From an uncultured Myxococcales bacterium (GTDB lineage Bacteria; Myxococcota_A; UBA9042; DTJE01), in NCBI GenBank assembly GCA_937975765.1, contig CALJUR010000042.1, positions 1 to 26,545 of the forward strand: a stretch of DNA of 26,545 nt, in the 5' to 3' direction. The notes beneath the pieces are model-generated. The model searched no databases. It worked only from the letters and a program-made list of their open reading frames with translations, and had not been told where the DNA came from. The translations under genes and the position numbers were made by a program. Shown here piece after piece: positions 15,195 to 22,635 of this stretch (positions within the stretch are counted from its first letter, which is position 1; every line of letters starts with the position of its first letter).

Positions 15195-16492
15195 ACGGCA
15201 ACCGGACCAGGCTGTTCGACGTGGCCGTCATCGGCGCCGGGATGGCCGGAATGGCGACCTCGCTTTTCGCGGCGCGCCGCGACCTGTCGTGCGTGCAGGT
15301 CGGCAACGGCGGCGGCATCCTGTTCGCCAGCGGCCTGCTGGACCTGCTGGGCGTGCACCCGGTTGCCGACCGGCGCCGGTGGGACTGCCCCTTCGAGGCG
15401 CTGTCGTCCCTGCGGCGCGACCTTCCCGATCACCCGCTGGCCCGCGTCGGCGACGACGCGCTGCGCGCCGCGTTCGAGGCGTTCGTGTCGGAACTGGGTG
15501 CCGTCGGCCTGCCCTACGCCCCCCTGGACGGCGCGAACCACCCGGTGCTGACGTCGATCGGGACGGTGAAGACCACGTATGCCGTCCCGCGTTCGATGAT
15601 GGCCGGGGTCGAGATGATGCGATCGCGGCCTTCCTGCCTGCTGGTGGACTTCCGCGGCCTGCGCGAGTTCAGCGCGCGCCAGGTCGTCGCGAAGATCGGT
15701 GCGGACTGGCCGGGCCTGCACAGCGTCCGGGTCGAGTTCCCCGGGTTCGAGGCCGTGTCCGAACTGTACGCCGCGCACCTGGCCCGCGCCATCGAGTCGG
15801 CCGCGACGCGCGATTCGGTGGCGGAACGGGTCCGTCCCCTGCTGGGCGACGCGACCGCGGTGGGCTTCCCGGCCGTGCTGGGCCTGTCGCGGTCCGGCGA
15901 GGTGCACGAACGGCTGCAGCAGTCCCTGGGGCTGCCGGTCTTCGAGATCCCGACGATGCCGACGTCCGTGCCCGGGCTGAGGCTGAAGGACGCGATGGAG
16001 GCCGCCCTGGCCGCGTGGCGCGTCGTGCGGCACGTGCAGGCGAAGGTCACGAAGGTGTCGTTCGACGACGACGTGGCGACGCTGTCCCTGGACGACGTCC
16101 CGGGCGGCCAGACGATCCGCGCGCGGTCGGTGGTGCTGGCGACGGGGCGCTTCACGGGCGGCGGCCTGTCGGCCGGTCGCGGCCACGTGTCGGAACGCGT
16201 CCTGGACCTGCCGGTGCACCAGCCCGGAACGCGCGGCGAGTGGCACCGGCGCGACTTCCTGGACCCGGCCGGCCACCCGGTCAACCGTGCCGGGCTGGCG
16301 ACGGACGGGGACTTCCGGCCGCTGTCGGCGGACGGGCGTCCGGCATGGCACCGGCTGTTCGCAACGGGGTCGATCCTGGCGCACCAGGACTGGATGCGCG
16401 AGAAGTGCGGGTCGGGCCTGGCAATCGGGACGGCCTGGACCGCGGTCGAGGCGATTTCCCGGGGGCTGCAGGCGCCCCGGAAGGCGGGATAG
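15191..16492 (+). CDS. glpB: Anaerobic glycerol-3-phosphate dehydrogenase subunit B
   Basis: GlpB is the second flavoprotein subunit of the anaerobic glycerol-3-phosphate dehydrogenase and passes electrons from GlpA toward the membrane subunit. The N-terminus has the flavin-binding VAVIGAGMAGMATS, followed by FASGLLDLLGVHP, a GlpB hallmark. Other family segments are GTVKTTYAVPRSMM, GFPAVLGL and, near the end, RLFATGSILAHQDWMREKCGSG and LAIGTAW. The length of 433 aa compares with about 419 in E. coli. ATG 15191 overlaps the glpA stop by 4 nt. The next gene begins 3 to 12 nt after its stop. Confidence 0.93.
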   Translation: MNGNRTRLFDVAVIGAGMAGMATSLFAARRDLSCVQVGNGGGILFASGLLDLLGVHPVADRRRWDCPFEALSSLRRDLPDHPLARVGDDALRAAFEAFVSELGAVGLPYAPLDGANHPVLTSIGTVKTTYAVPRSMMAGVEMMRSRPSCLLVDFRGLREFSARQVVAKIGADWPGLHSVRVEFPGFEAVSELYAAHLARAIESAATRDSVAERVRPLLGDATAVGFPAVLGLSRSGEVHERLQQSLGLPVFEIPTMPTSVPGLRLKDAMEAALAAWRVVRHVQAKVTKVSFDDDVATLSLDDVPGGQTIRARSVVLATGRFTGGGLSAGRGHVSERVLDLPVHQPGTRGEWHRRDFLDPAGHPVNRAGLATDGDFRPLSADGRPAWHRLFATGSILAHQDWMREKCGSGLAIGTAWTAVEAISRGLQAPRKAG

Positions 16493-16495
16493 CAG

Positions 16496-18199
16496 TTGGG
16501 CGGCATGTCGGCATCGTCGTTCCGGATCGCCGTCTACATCGCCCTGGGCCTGTGTGCCCTGGGCCTGCTGTGGCGGCTGTCGGCCTGGCTGCGGGTCCGC
16601 ATCGGGCCGGATGCGCGCGCGATCCCCTTCCACCGTCGCCTTGCGTCGGCGCTGCACGGGGCCTTCTCGTTCGCGTTCAGCCGGCGCCTGCCGGGCGTGC
16701 TGAAGGCCTTCCTGCTGGACGTGCTGCTGCAGCGGCGCCTGTTCGCCGAGGCGAAGGTCCGCTGGCTGGGCCACCTGCTGATCCTGCTGGGCTTCACGGC
16801 GCTGCTGCTGATGCACGCCCTGGCGGCCCTGCTGACCCAGAAACTCTTCAAGGGCTACCAGCCCACGCTGGACCCGTACCTGTTCCTGCGCAATGTCTTC
16901 GGCGCGATGGCCGTGGCCGGGATCGTTCTTGTGATCGCCGGCCGGCGCCGGGCGCAGCGGGTCGCCCCGACGGCGCACCGGCTGGGCGATCGTGTCTTCG
17001 TTGCGCTGCTGTCGATCGTGATGGTGTCCGGCTTCCTGCTGGAGGCCCAGAAGATCGCCTCGCCCGCCGCGTTCCAGCGCATGGTGGACGAGTACTTCGG
17101 CGAGGACATCTCCCCCGAGGATCTGTCGGCGCTGAAGGCGGCCTGGGCCGTCGACTACGGCGTCGCCTTCGAGGACGCGGCCGCCGACCCCGACCCCGCC
17201 CTGCTGGAGACGGGACGCGAACTGCACAAGGACGCCTGCGCCAGTTGCCACTCGCTCCCGACATCGGCGTTCGTGTCGTACCCCGTGTCGCGCGTGATGG
17301 GCCCGGCAGTCCGGCCCCTGGACGACGTGGACGCGGCGAAATGGCTGTGGTACCTGCACGTCTTCGCCTGCCTGCTGGGCCTGGCCGTGCTGCCCTTCAC
17401 GCGCCTGTTCCACGCGATCTCCGATCCGGTCAGCCTGCTGGTCAACGGAGCGGCCTCGTCCCGGCCGCTGTCCGACGCCGGGCGCGCGTCGCGGCGGGCC
17501 CTGGCCATCGACGCCTGCGTCCGCTGCGGCCTGTGCGACACCCGCTGCTCGGTGGCCCCGATCGCGCGCTTCATGAACAACGCCTCGCTGCTGCCGTCGC
17601 ACAAGCTGCTGTCCACCTTCCGGTTCGCCCGGGAAGGCCGGGGGCGCCTGCGCGACGGCGCCCGTTACGACCGGATCGCGGAAGGGGCCTTCCTGTGCTC
17701 GTCGTGCGGGCGCTGCACGGAACGGTGCCCCGTGGGCCTGGGCCTGGACGACCTGTGGACCGCGCAGCGCGACGACCTGGCCGCGGCCGGGCACCCTGCC
17801 GCAGCGAAGTGGGTGCAGTCCCGGACGGCGTCCGAGTGGGCCGATCTCCTGCCCGCGCCACCCGGGGAAGGCCCCGCGGTCGCCCCGCTGTCGTCCGACC
17901 GGCGCACCTTCTCGCCGTGCGTGCAGTGCCAGACCTGCACCAACGTCTGCCCCGTGGTGGCCCATACCGCGGGTGCCGGCGACGGCGTGGACCTGACCCC
18001 GCAGAAGGTGATGAACCTGCTGCGCCTGGGGATGGTGGACCTGGCGCTGGGGTCCCGGATGGTCTGGGATTGCGCCACCTGCTACCAGTGCCAGGAGCAC
18101 TGCCCGGAAGGCATCCGCGTGACGGACGTGATGCTGGAGTTGCGCCAGTCCGCCTACCGGCGACTGGCAACCGTTCGCGACCGGAGGCGGCCGGAATGA
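16496..18199 (+). CDS. NarI-like membrane cytochrome fused to four [4Fe-4S] motifs, with a CxxCH heme-c insertion
   Basis: The protein of 567 aa replaces the usual GlpC. Five hydrophobic segments (about residues 10-27, 90-112, 123-146, 160-182, 280-305) form a NarI/HdrE-type domain. His pairs H93/H107 in segment 2 and H288/H306 in segment 5 are candidate heme-b ligands; the 18-residue spacing equals that of NarI helix 5. Between segments 4 and 5 lies a loop of about 95 residues with CASCH (C248, C251, H252), a covalent heme-c motif, with SRVMG as a possible Met ligand; NarI topology puts this loop in the periplasm. The C-terminal half has four CxxCxxCxxxC motifs (from C341, C401, C475, C526), so two ferredoxin-like dicluster domains. 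TTG 16496 or ATG 16505 may start it. The stop overlaps the next gene by 4 nt. It presumably exchanges electrons with menaquinone. Confidence 0.85.
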   Translation: MGGMSASSFRIAVYIALGLCALGLLWRLSAWLRVRIGPDARAIPFHRRLASALHGAFSFAFSRRLPGVLKAFLLDVLLQRRLFAEAKVRWLGHLLILLGFTALLLMHALAALLTQKLFKGYQPTLDPYLFLRNVFGAMAVAGIVLVIAGRRRAQRVAPTAHRLGDRVFVALLSIVMVSGFLLEAQKIASPAAFQRMVDEYFGEDISPEDLSALKAAWAVDYGVAFEDAAADPDPALLETGRELHKDACASCHSLPTSAFVSYPVSRVMGPAVRPLDDVDAAKWLWYLHVFACLLGLAVLPFTRLFHAISDPVSLLVNGAASSRPLSDAGRASRRALAIDACVRCGLCDTRCSVAPIARFMNNASLLPSHKLLSTFRFAREGRGRLRDGARYDRIAEGAFLCSSCGRCTERCPVGLGLDDLWTAQRDDLAAAGHPAAAKWVQSRTASEWADLLPAPPGEGPAVAPLSSDRRTFSPCVQCQTCTNVCPVVAHTAGAGDGVDLTPQKVMNLLRLGMVDLALGSRMVWDCATCYQCQEHCPEGIRVTDVMLELRQSAYRRLATVRDRRRPE

Positions 18200-19005
18200 A
18201 GTACGCGATGTTCGTCGGCTGCACGATCCCCGCCCGCCTGCCCGCCTACGAGACGTCCACCCGCGCGGTGCTGGCGCGACTGGGCGTCGAACTGGTCGAC
18301 CTGCCGTTCGCGTGCTGCGGCAACACCGTTCGCGGCCTGGACCAGGACGCCTACGTGTTCGCCTCCGCGCGCAACCTGGCGCTGGCGGATCGGGCCGGCC
18401 TGGACGTGCTGACCCCCTGCAAGTGCTGCTTCGGCAACCTGCGCCATGCCCTGCGCTTCCTGTCCCAGGACGCCGGCCTTCGCGCCCGGATCGGGCGGGC
18501 CCTCGAGTCGGAGGGACTGGCCCTGCCGGAGAAGGTGCAGGTCCATCACCTCCTGTCGGTGCTGTTCCACGAGGTCGGCGTCCAGGCCATCGCGGCCGCC
18601 GTCACCGCCCCGCGCACCGGCCTGAAAGTCGCCGCCCACTACGGCTGCCACGCCCTGCGCCCCAGCAAGGTCACGCAGTTCGACAACCCCCTGGCCCCGA
18701 CGCTGTTCGAAACGCTGGTCCGCGCCACCGGGGCGACTGCCGTCGACTGGCCGCGCCGGCTGGACTGTTGCGGCGACCCCCTCCACGACGCGAACCCCCC
18801 GCTGGCCGGCCGCCTGACGCAGGCCAAGCTGGACGACGCCCGCCAGAACGGCGCGGACGTGCTGGCCACCGCCTGCCCGTACTGCCAACTGCGTTTCGCC
18901 GACGCCCAGGCGGGCCGGACCGACCCTCTGCCGACGATCCTGTTCCCCCAGTTGCTGGGCCTGGCGATGGGCCTGCACCCCGGGAGGCTGGGTTTACCCG
19001 GCTGA
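18196..19005 (+). CDS. HdrB-like CCG-domain protein
   Basis: This 269-aa protein has two full CCG domains (CX31-39CCX35-36CxxC-like). The first uses C9, C40-C41, C75 and C78; the second uses C151, C191-C192, C227 and C230. Each such domain binds a non-cubane [4Fe-4S] cluster in heterodisulfide reductase subunit HdrB, and related domains occur in GlpC, SdhE and LutA. In E. coli GlpC the ferredoxin and CCG parts are one polypeptide; here the CCG part is a separate gene coupled by an ATGA overlap (18196-18199) to the membrane Fe-S cytochrome. It likely sits on the cytoplasmic face as part of the electron path from GlpAB. Methanogenesis-type disulfide reduction is not implied. It is the last gene of the operon; no strong terminator follows. 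Confidence 0.9.
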   Translation: MKYAMFVGCTIPARLPAYETSTRAVLARLGVELVDLPFACCGNTVRGLDQDAYVFASARNLALADRAGLDVLTPCKCCFGNLRHALRFLSQDAGLRARIGRALESEGLALPEKVQVHHLLSVLFHEVGVQAIAAAVTAPRTGLKVAAHYGCHALRPSKVTQFDNPLAPTLFETLVRATGATAVDWPRRLDCCGDPLHDANPPLAGRLTQAKLDDARQNGADVLATACPYCQLRFADAQAGRTDPLPTILFPQLLGLAMGLHPGRLGLPG

Positions 19006-19028
19006 CCGCCACCGGCGTCGCGCCGGAA

Positions 19029-19043
19029 GAAATCCCGGATTTC
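19029..19043. repeat. 15-bp palindrome between operons
   Basis: GAAATCCCGGATTTC has perfect 7-bp arms around a central C. It lies 24 bp after the HdrB-like stop and 125 bp before the next gene. It could be a weak stem-loop or an operator. There is no T run, so it is not a standard terminator. Confidence 0.4.
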
Positions 19044-19167
19044 CTGCGAACGTTTCCACCGCTTCCACCGACTCACGGGCGTGACGGGTACCCGGATCCC
19101 GGGAAATGCCGGTTCGGGGTCGGAGGACGGCTTGACCCGCGATGTTTGCAAAGGACAAAGTAGGCCG

Positions 19168-20175
19168 ATGATTCACCCCCCTGCCGGCCGACTTGCGATC
19201 CTGCTGCCGGCGCTGGCGACGGTGCTGCCTGCCGCGGTCGCCTCCGCCGATCCCGGCGGGGAAACGCCCGTCTTCTGCGTGGTTCTCGAGGCGGGCACTC
19301 CCGTGGCGGCAGACGCCCTCGAGACGGCCCTGGTGATCGAGCGCCGAAAGGCCGGAATCGACACGGGATGGGTCTTCCGGGACGCTGCCGGGGGCTGTCC
19401 ATCCGGCGGTTCGGAACCTTCGCCCCGCCTGGAAGTCGGGACGCACCGCGCCCGCCTGGTGCAGGGAGAACGCGTCCGGCTGGACTTCCCGATCCACTCC
19501 GTGCCGGCGCCGGATCGCCCCGCCGAGATCGCTCGCCGGGCCTTCTGCGTGCTGGGGGACGCGGTGGCCTCCACGCCGGTCCCGCTGGGCGACGGCGCGT
19601 TCCCGGGGATCCGGGCGGCCGGTTCCCGCGCGGGCGGACGCCCGGGAGGCACGACCGGATACGCGACGGTGGGCGGGCGCTACGGATGGCAGAAGGGCCC
19701 CGGGTTGCACCTCGGCGGGATCGAGATCGAGGCGGGAGCCGCCTGGCTGGACGAGCGCCTGTCGGTCGGGCTGGAGGCGGGCTTCCTCCCCCGGCGGCAG
19801 GCCAGGACCGCGCCAGTGGACAGTTCCGTGGAATCCGTCCCGCTGGTGGCGATGGTGCGGGGCGGCGTCCGGCTGCGGCCGTTCCTGCTGCGCCTGGGCG
19901 CCGGGGTCGGGGTCGAGTGGCGGCGCGTGCAGATCCGCCTGGCGGCTTACGAAGCGACCCGATCGGACGCCTCCTGGCTCCCGGTGCTGGACGGCGAGGT
20001 CGAGGCGGTGCTGCGGCTGGCCGGACGGTTCCGGCTGGCCCTGGCGGCCACGCTGCGGGGATACCCGAAGGGCACCCGGTACGCATGGAACGGCTTCCCG
20101 GCCTTCGAACCGCCCGTGCTGATGGCCGGGGCGGTGCTGCGGCTGGGCCTGTCGTTCGGAGGAGGGCCGCGTTGA
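19168..20175 (+). CDS. Exported beta-strand-rich protein, probable outer-membrane barrel
   Basis: No named family is recognised. ATG 19168 gives a clear signal peptide (LAILLPALATVLPAAVASA, cleavage at ASA-DP); an upstream in-frame ATG at 19081 would bury this signal behind 29 polar residues and is rejected. Residues 25-150 form a soluble domain with several Cys. From about residue 165 alternating strands (YATVGGRYGWQKGPG, GLEAGFLPRR, FLLRLGAGVGVEWRR, VLRLAGRFRLALAA) suggest a beta barrel. The protein is 335 aa. Its TGA overlaps the TTG start of the sigma factor, so it heads an operon with a sigma factor and a FecR-like regulator. It may be the envelope component whose state is monitored, but that is inference from order. 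Confidence 0.72.
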   Translation: MIHPPAGRLAILLPALATVLPAAVASADPGGETPVFCVVLEAGTPVAADALETALVIERRKAGIDTGWVFRDAAGGCPSGGSEPSPRLEVGTHRARLVQGERVRLDFPIHSVPAPDRPAEIARRAFCVLGDAVASTPVPLGDGAFPGIRAAGSRAGGRPGGTTGYATVGGRYGWQKGPGLHLGGIEIEAGAAWLDERLSVGLEAGFLPRRQARTAPVDSSVESVPLVAMVRGGVRLRPFLLRLGAGVGVEWRRVQIRLAAYEATRSDASWLPVLDGEVEAVLRLAGRFRLALAATLRGYPKGTRYAWNGFPAFEPPVLMAGAVLRLGLSFGGGPR

Positions 20176-20825
20176 TCGAATCGGGCCGATCGCCGGCGAC
20201 CGGCCGGCTGCGGGTGGTGCCGCAGGACGACGGGCGCGACCTCGTCCGGCGCTGCCGGGACGGGGACCGCGATGCCTGGGCCACCCTCTACCGAACCTAC
20301 GCTCCCACGGTCCTGAGGTTCCTGCGTCGGATGCTGGGGTCGCAGGTCGACGAGGAGGACCTGCTGCAGCAGGTGTTCGTGGAGTTCGTCTCGTCGCTGG
20401 AACGCTTCCGCGGGGACGCCCGGCTATCGACCTGGCTGTACTCGATCGCCAGCCACGTCGCGGTCGAGCACCAGCGTCGCGAGGTGCGCTGGCGCCGCAA
20501 GCGGTTGGCCTTCGCCGCGTTCGCGGTCGCGACCGTTCCCCTGGCGCCCGACGCGGGGGGAAGCGCCGAGGCGCGCGCGATGCTGCGGACCCTGGAATCG
20601 GCCGTGGGCAGGCTGGACCTGGACCACCGTACGGTCTGGGTCCTGCGCGACCTGGAGGGCCTGGGGACCGACGAGGTCGCTTCCGCGCTGGACATCCCGG
20701 CGGGCACCGTCCGGTCCCGCCTGTTCCACGCCCGCCGCCTGGTGCTGGAGGCCCTGCAGGCCGCGGGTATCGATCCGGACTCTCTTCCGACCCGATCCGG
20801 GACAGGGGGGAACCATGAATCGTGA
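20172..20825 (+). CDS. ECF-type RNA polymerase sigma factor
   Basis: This 217-aa sigma-70 family protein directs RNA polymerase to a specific regulon. Region 2 is visible as LYRTYAPTVLRFLRRML, EEDLLQQVFVEFV and LSTWLYSIASHVAVEHQRR. Region 4 is RTVWVLRDLEGLGTDEVASA plus LDIPAGTVRSRLFHARR, a helix-turn-helix. Regions 1 and 3 are absent, as in ECF sigmas. The TTG start at 20172 overlaps the previous stop (TTGA) and follows GGAGGAGGG; no ATG fits as well. The 3' end overlaps the next gene, which encodes its likely zinc-finger anti-sigma factor, by 11 nt. The ECF subgroup cannot be set by eye. Confidence 0.94.
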   Translation: MIESGRSPATGRLRVVPQDDGRDLVRRCRDGDRDAWATLYRTYAPTVLRFLRRMLGSQVDEEDLLQQVFVEFVSSLERFRGDARLSTWLYSIASHVAVEHQRREVRWRRKRLAFAAFAVATVPLAPDAGGSAEARAMLRTLESAVGRLDLDHRTVWVLRDLEGLGTDEVASALDIPAGTVRSRLFHARRLVLEALQAAGIDPDSLPTRSGTGGNHES

Positions 20826-22584
20826 AGCCGGGATCCCGACGAGCTCCTGCCGGATGCTGGACGAGTGGCTGGGCCATGCCGAGCGCGCCGACGTCCTGCC
20901 TCCCTACCTGGCGGATCACGTGCAGGAATGCGATTCCTGCTGGCGATCGTGGCAGGTGTACCGGGGCGGCCTGGACCTGCTGGGCGCCGCGACCCAGCCG
21001 TCCTCGGTGCCCCGGGTTCCGGACCTGGACGCGATGCGCCGCCTGGCTTCGCGTCCCCGGCGTACCGTTCCTCGCTGGCCGCTGGTGGCCGCTCCGATCG
21101 CCGCATCACTCCTGGTCGCCCTCGCCTGGATGGAGATCCAGGACGGCCCGGGGGACCCGCCCGGGAGCGACCCGGGAAACGTCGCGACGCTTGTCCCGCC
21201 TCCGGGACCGCCCGTCCCTCCCGGCAGTCCCGACCCCGGCCGGCTGCCCGCGGACCCGCCCGTCGTAGCCCCGGTCGAGGCCGGCCAGCGGCTGCAGGCG
21301 CCCGGCGTCGGCATCCAGGTCGCCGACGGGAAGGTGGGCTCCGTGGTGCTGGACCCGGGTGCGAGAGTCCAGGTCGAGTCCTGGAGCGATGCCGACACCC
21401 GGCTGGTGCTGGAATCCGGGCGCATCGAGGCCGACGTCCTGCCGCGCCCGCCGGGCAGCACGTTCGAGGTGCGCACCGATCTGGCGAGGGTGCGGGTCGT
21501 TGGCACCCGGTTCGTGGTGGACCACCGCCCGGGCGACTTCACCCGGGTCACCGGCATCGCCGGGCGGGTGGCGGTGTCCACCCTGGACGGCTTCGAGATC
21601 GCCCGCCTGACCGCCGGGCAGACCGTGCGCGTCGGGCCCGGCGTCTCCACGGGCACGCGGGACGACGCTTCCCGGGTCTCCCTGTCCGACGATCCCGTGA
21701 CTCCACTCCCCTCGGCCCTTCCCGTGGCGGCCCGACCGGCCCGGCCGGCCCGGCCGTCCACGGTTCCGGCACCCCAGGTGCCCGTCCCGCAGCAGGAGCC
21801 TCCCCCTTCGGAGACATCGCCCTCCGCACCGATCTCCGAGACAGTGCTGGCCCAGGCGCGGGCCCTGCTGCGGGACGGGCACGATCTCCAGGCGGCGGCC
21901 CTGCTGGCCGGGACGCTCCGGGACGCATCCTTCCCGGATCGGCCGCGGCTGCTGGCCGCCCTGGGCGACGCATGGCGCCTGGCGGGCCGTCCTTCCGAGG
22001 CGAGGCAGGCCTACGAATCCGCCCTGGGAGATCGACCGCGCGAGGCCCCCGAGGGCGTGATCCCCGACCTGGCGGCCATGCACGAATCGGTCGGCGCGCT
22101 GGAAGAGGCGGCCCGGTCCTGGCGTGCCTACCTGGTCGCCTGGCCGGGCGGCGCGTATTCCGGCCGCGCCCTGTGGTCGCTGGCCGACCTGGCCGAGCGG
22201 TCGGGCCGCCACGACGAGGCGATCTCGCTGTGGCGGCGCCTGGTCGCCGAGTCGCCGTATGCCGTCGAGGCCCCCGCCGCGTTCGCCAAGGTGGGCCGGG
22301 CGCTGGCGGATCGCGGCCAACTGGAGCAGGCGGAGGCCTGGTTCGCGGCGCGCGACGGCGACTGCGACCCGGCCTTCGACGAGGCCTCCCTGGTCGGCCG
22401 GATGCGGACGCGCCTGCTGCGCGGCGATCGGAACGGCGTCGCCTCGCTGCTGTCGATCTACCGCCAGCGCCATCCCGACGGGCTCCGGAGAGACGAGGCG
22501 GACCGCTTCCGGGAGGCCCTGGGCGCAACCACCGGCACATTCCCCCCCCATGGCGTGAACGTCCGGACGCCCACCACCGACTGA
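20815..22584 (+). CDS. Zinc-finger anti-sigma / FecR-domain / TPR transmembrane protein
   Basis: The 589-aa protein combines three parts. The N-terminal 45 residues carry HVQECDSC (H35, C39, C42), the HxxxCxxC zinc anti-sigma signature. A single transmembrane helix follows (about 88-106), so the zinc part is cytoplasmic. The exterior has a Pro-rich stretch (108-150), a FecR-like beta domain (about 155-270, LVLESGRIEADVLPRP, VRVVGTRFVVDH), a second Pro-rich linker (280-335) and TPR-like repeats (335-575, DAWRLAGRPSEARQAYESAL). FecR domains relay envelope signals to ECF sigmas. The TPR tail is larger than in classic FecR and may bind a periplasmic partner. ATG 20815 has GGGGGGAA just upstream. 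It overlaps the sigma gene by 11 nt, supporting a sigma/anti-sigma pair. Confidence 0.88.
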   Translation: MNREAGIPTSSCRMLDEWLGHAERADVLPPYLADHVQECDSCWRSWQVYRGGLDLLGAATQPSSVPRVPDLDAMRRLASRPRRTVPRWPLVAAPIAASLLVALAWMEIQDGPGDPPGSDPGNVATLVPPPGPPVPPGSPDPGRLPADPPVVAPVEAGQRLQAPGVGIQVADGKVGSVVLDPGARVQVESWSDADTRLVLESGRIEADVLPRPPGSTFEVRTDLARVRVVGTRFVVDHRPGDFTRVTGIAGRVAVSTLDGFEIARLTAGQTVRVGPGVSTGTRDDASRVSLSDDPVTPLPSALPVAARPARPARPSTVPAPQVPVPQQEPPPSETSPSAPISETVLAQARALLRDGHDLQAAALLAGTLRDASFPDRPRLLAALGDAWRLAGRPSEARQAYESALGDRPREAPEGVIPDLAAMHESVGALEEAARSWRAYLVAWPGGAYSGRALWSLADLAERSGRHDEAISLWRRLVAESPYAVEAPAAFAKVGRALADRGQLEQAEAWFAARDGDCDPAFDEASLVGRMRTRLLRGDRNGVASLLSIYRQRHPDGLRRDEADRFREALGATTGTFPPHGVNVRTPTTD

Positions 22585-22635
22585 CGGGGCGGACGGGTTG
22601 CGGGAACCCGGCGTCCCCTGCATGAGGAGGTCCCG

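Noticed and set aside
10386..18100. Very long minus-strand open frames (10386-15164 and 14051-18100)
   Set aside because: They lie antisense to well-identified genes (DUF3943, OmpA, glpA, glpB, the cytochrome) and have Gly/Arg/Gln-rich, low-complexity translations with no recognisable domains or ribosome-binding sites. High GC suppresses stop codons.
19133..19162. Promoter TTGACC...ACAAAG before the 19168 gene
   Set aside because: The -35 is reasonable, but no -10 at 16-18 nt spacing matches more than about two consensus bases; an ECF-type promoter is possible but cannot be defined from one site.
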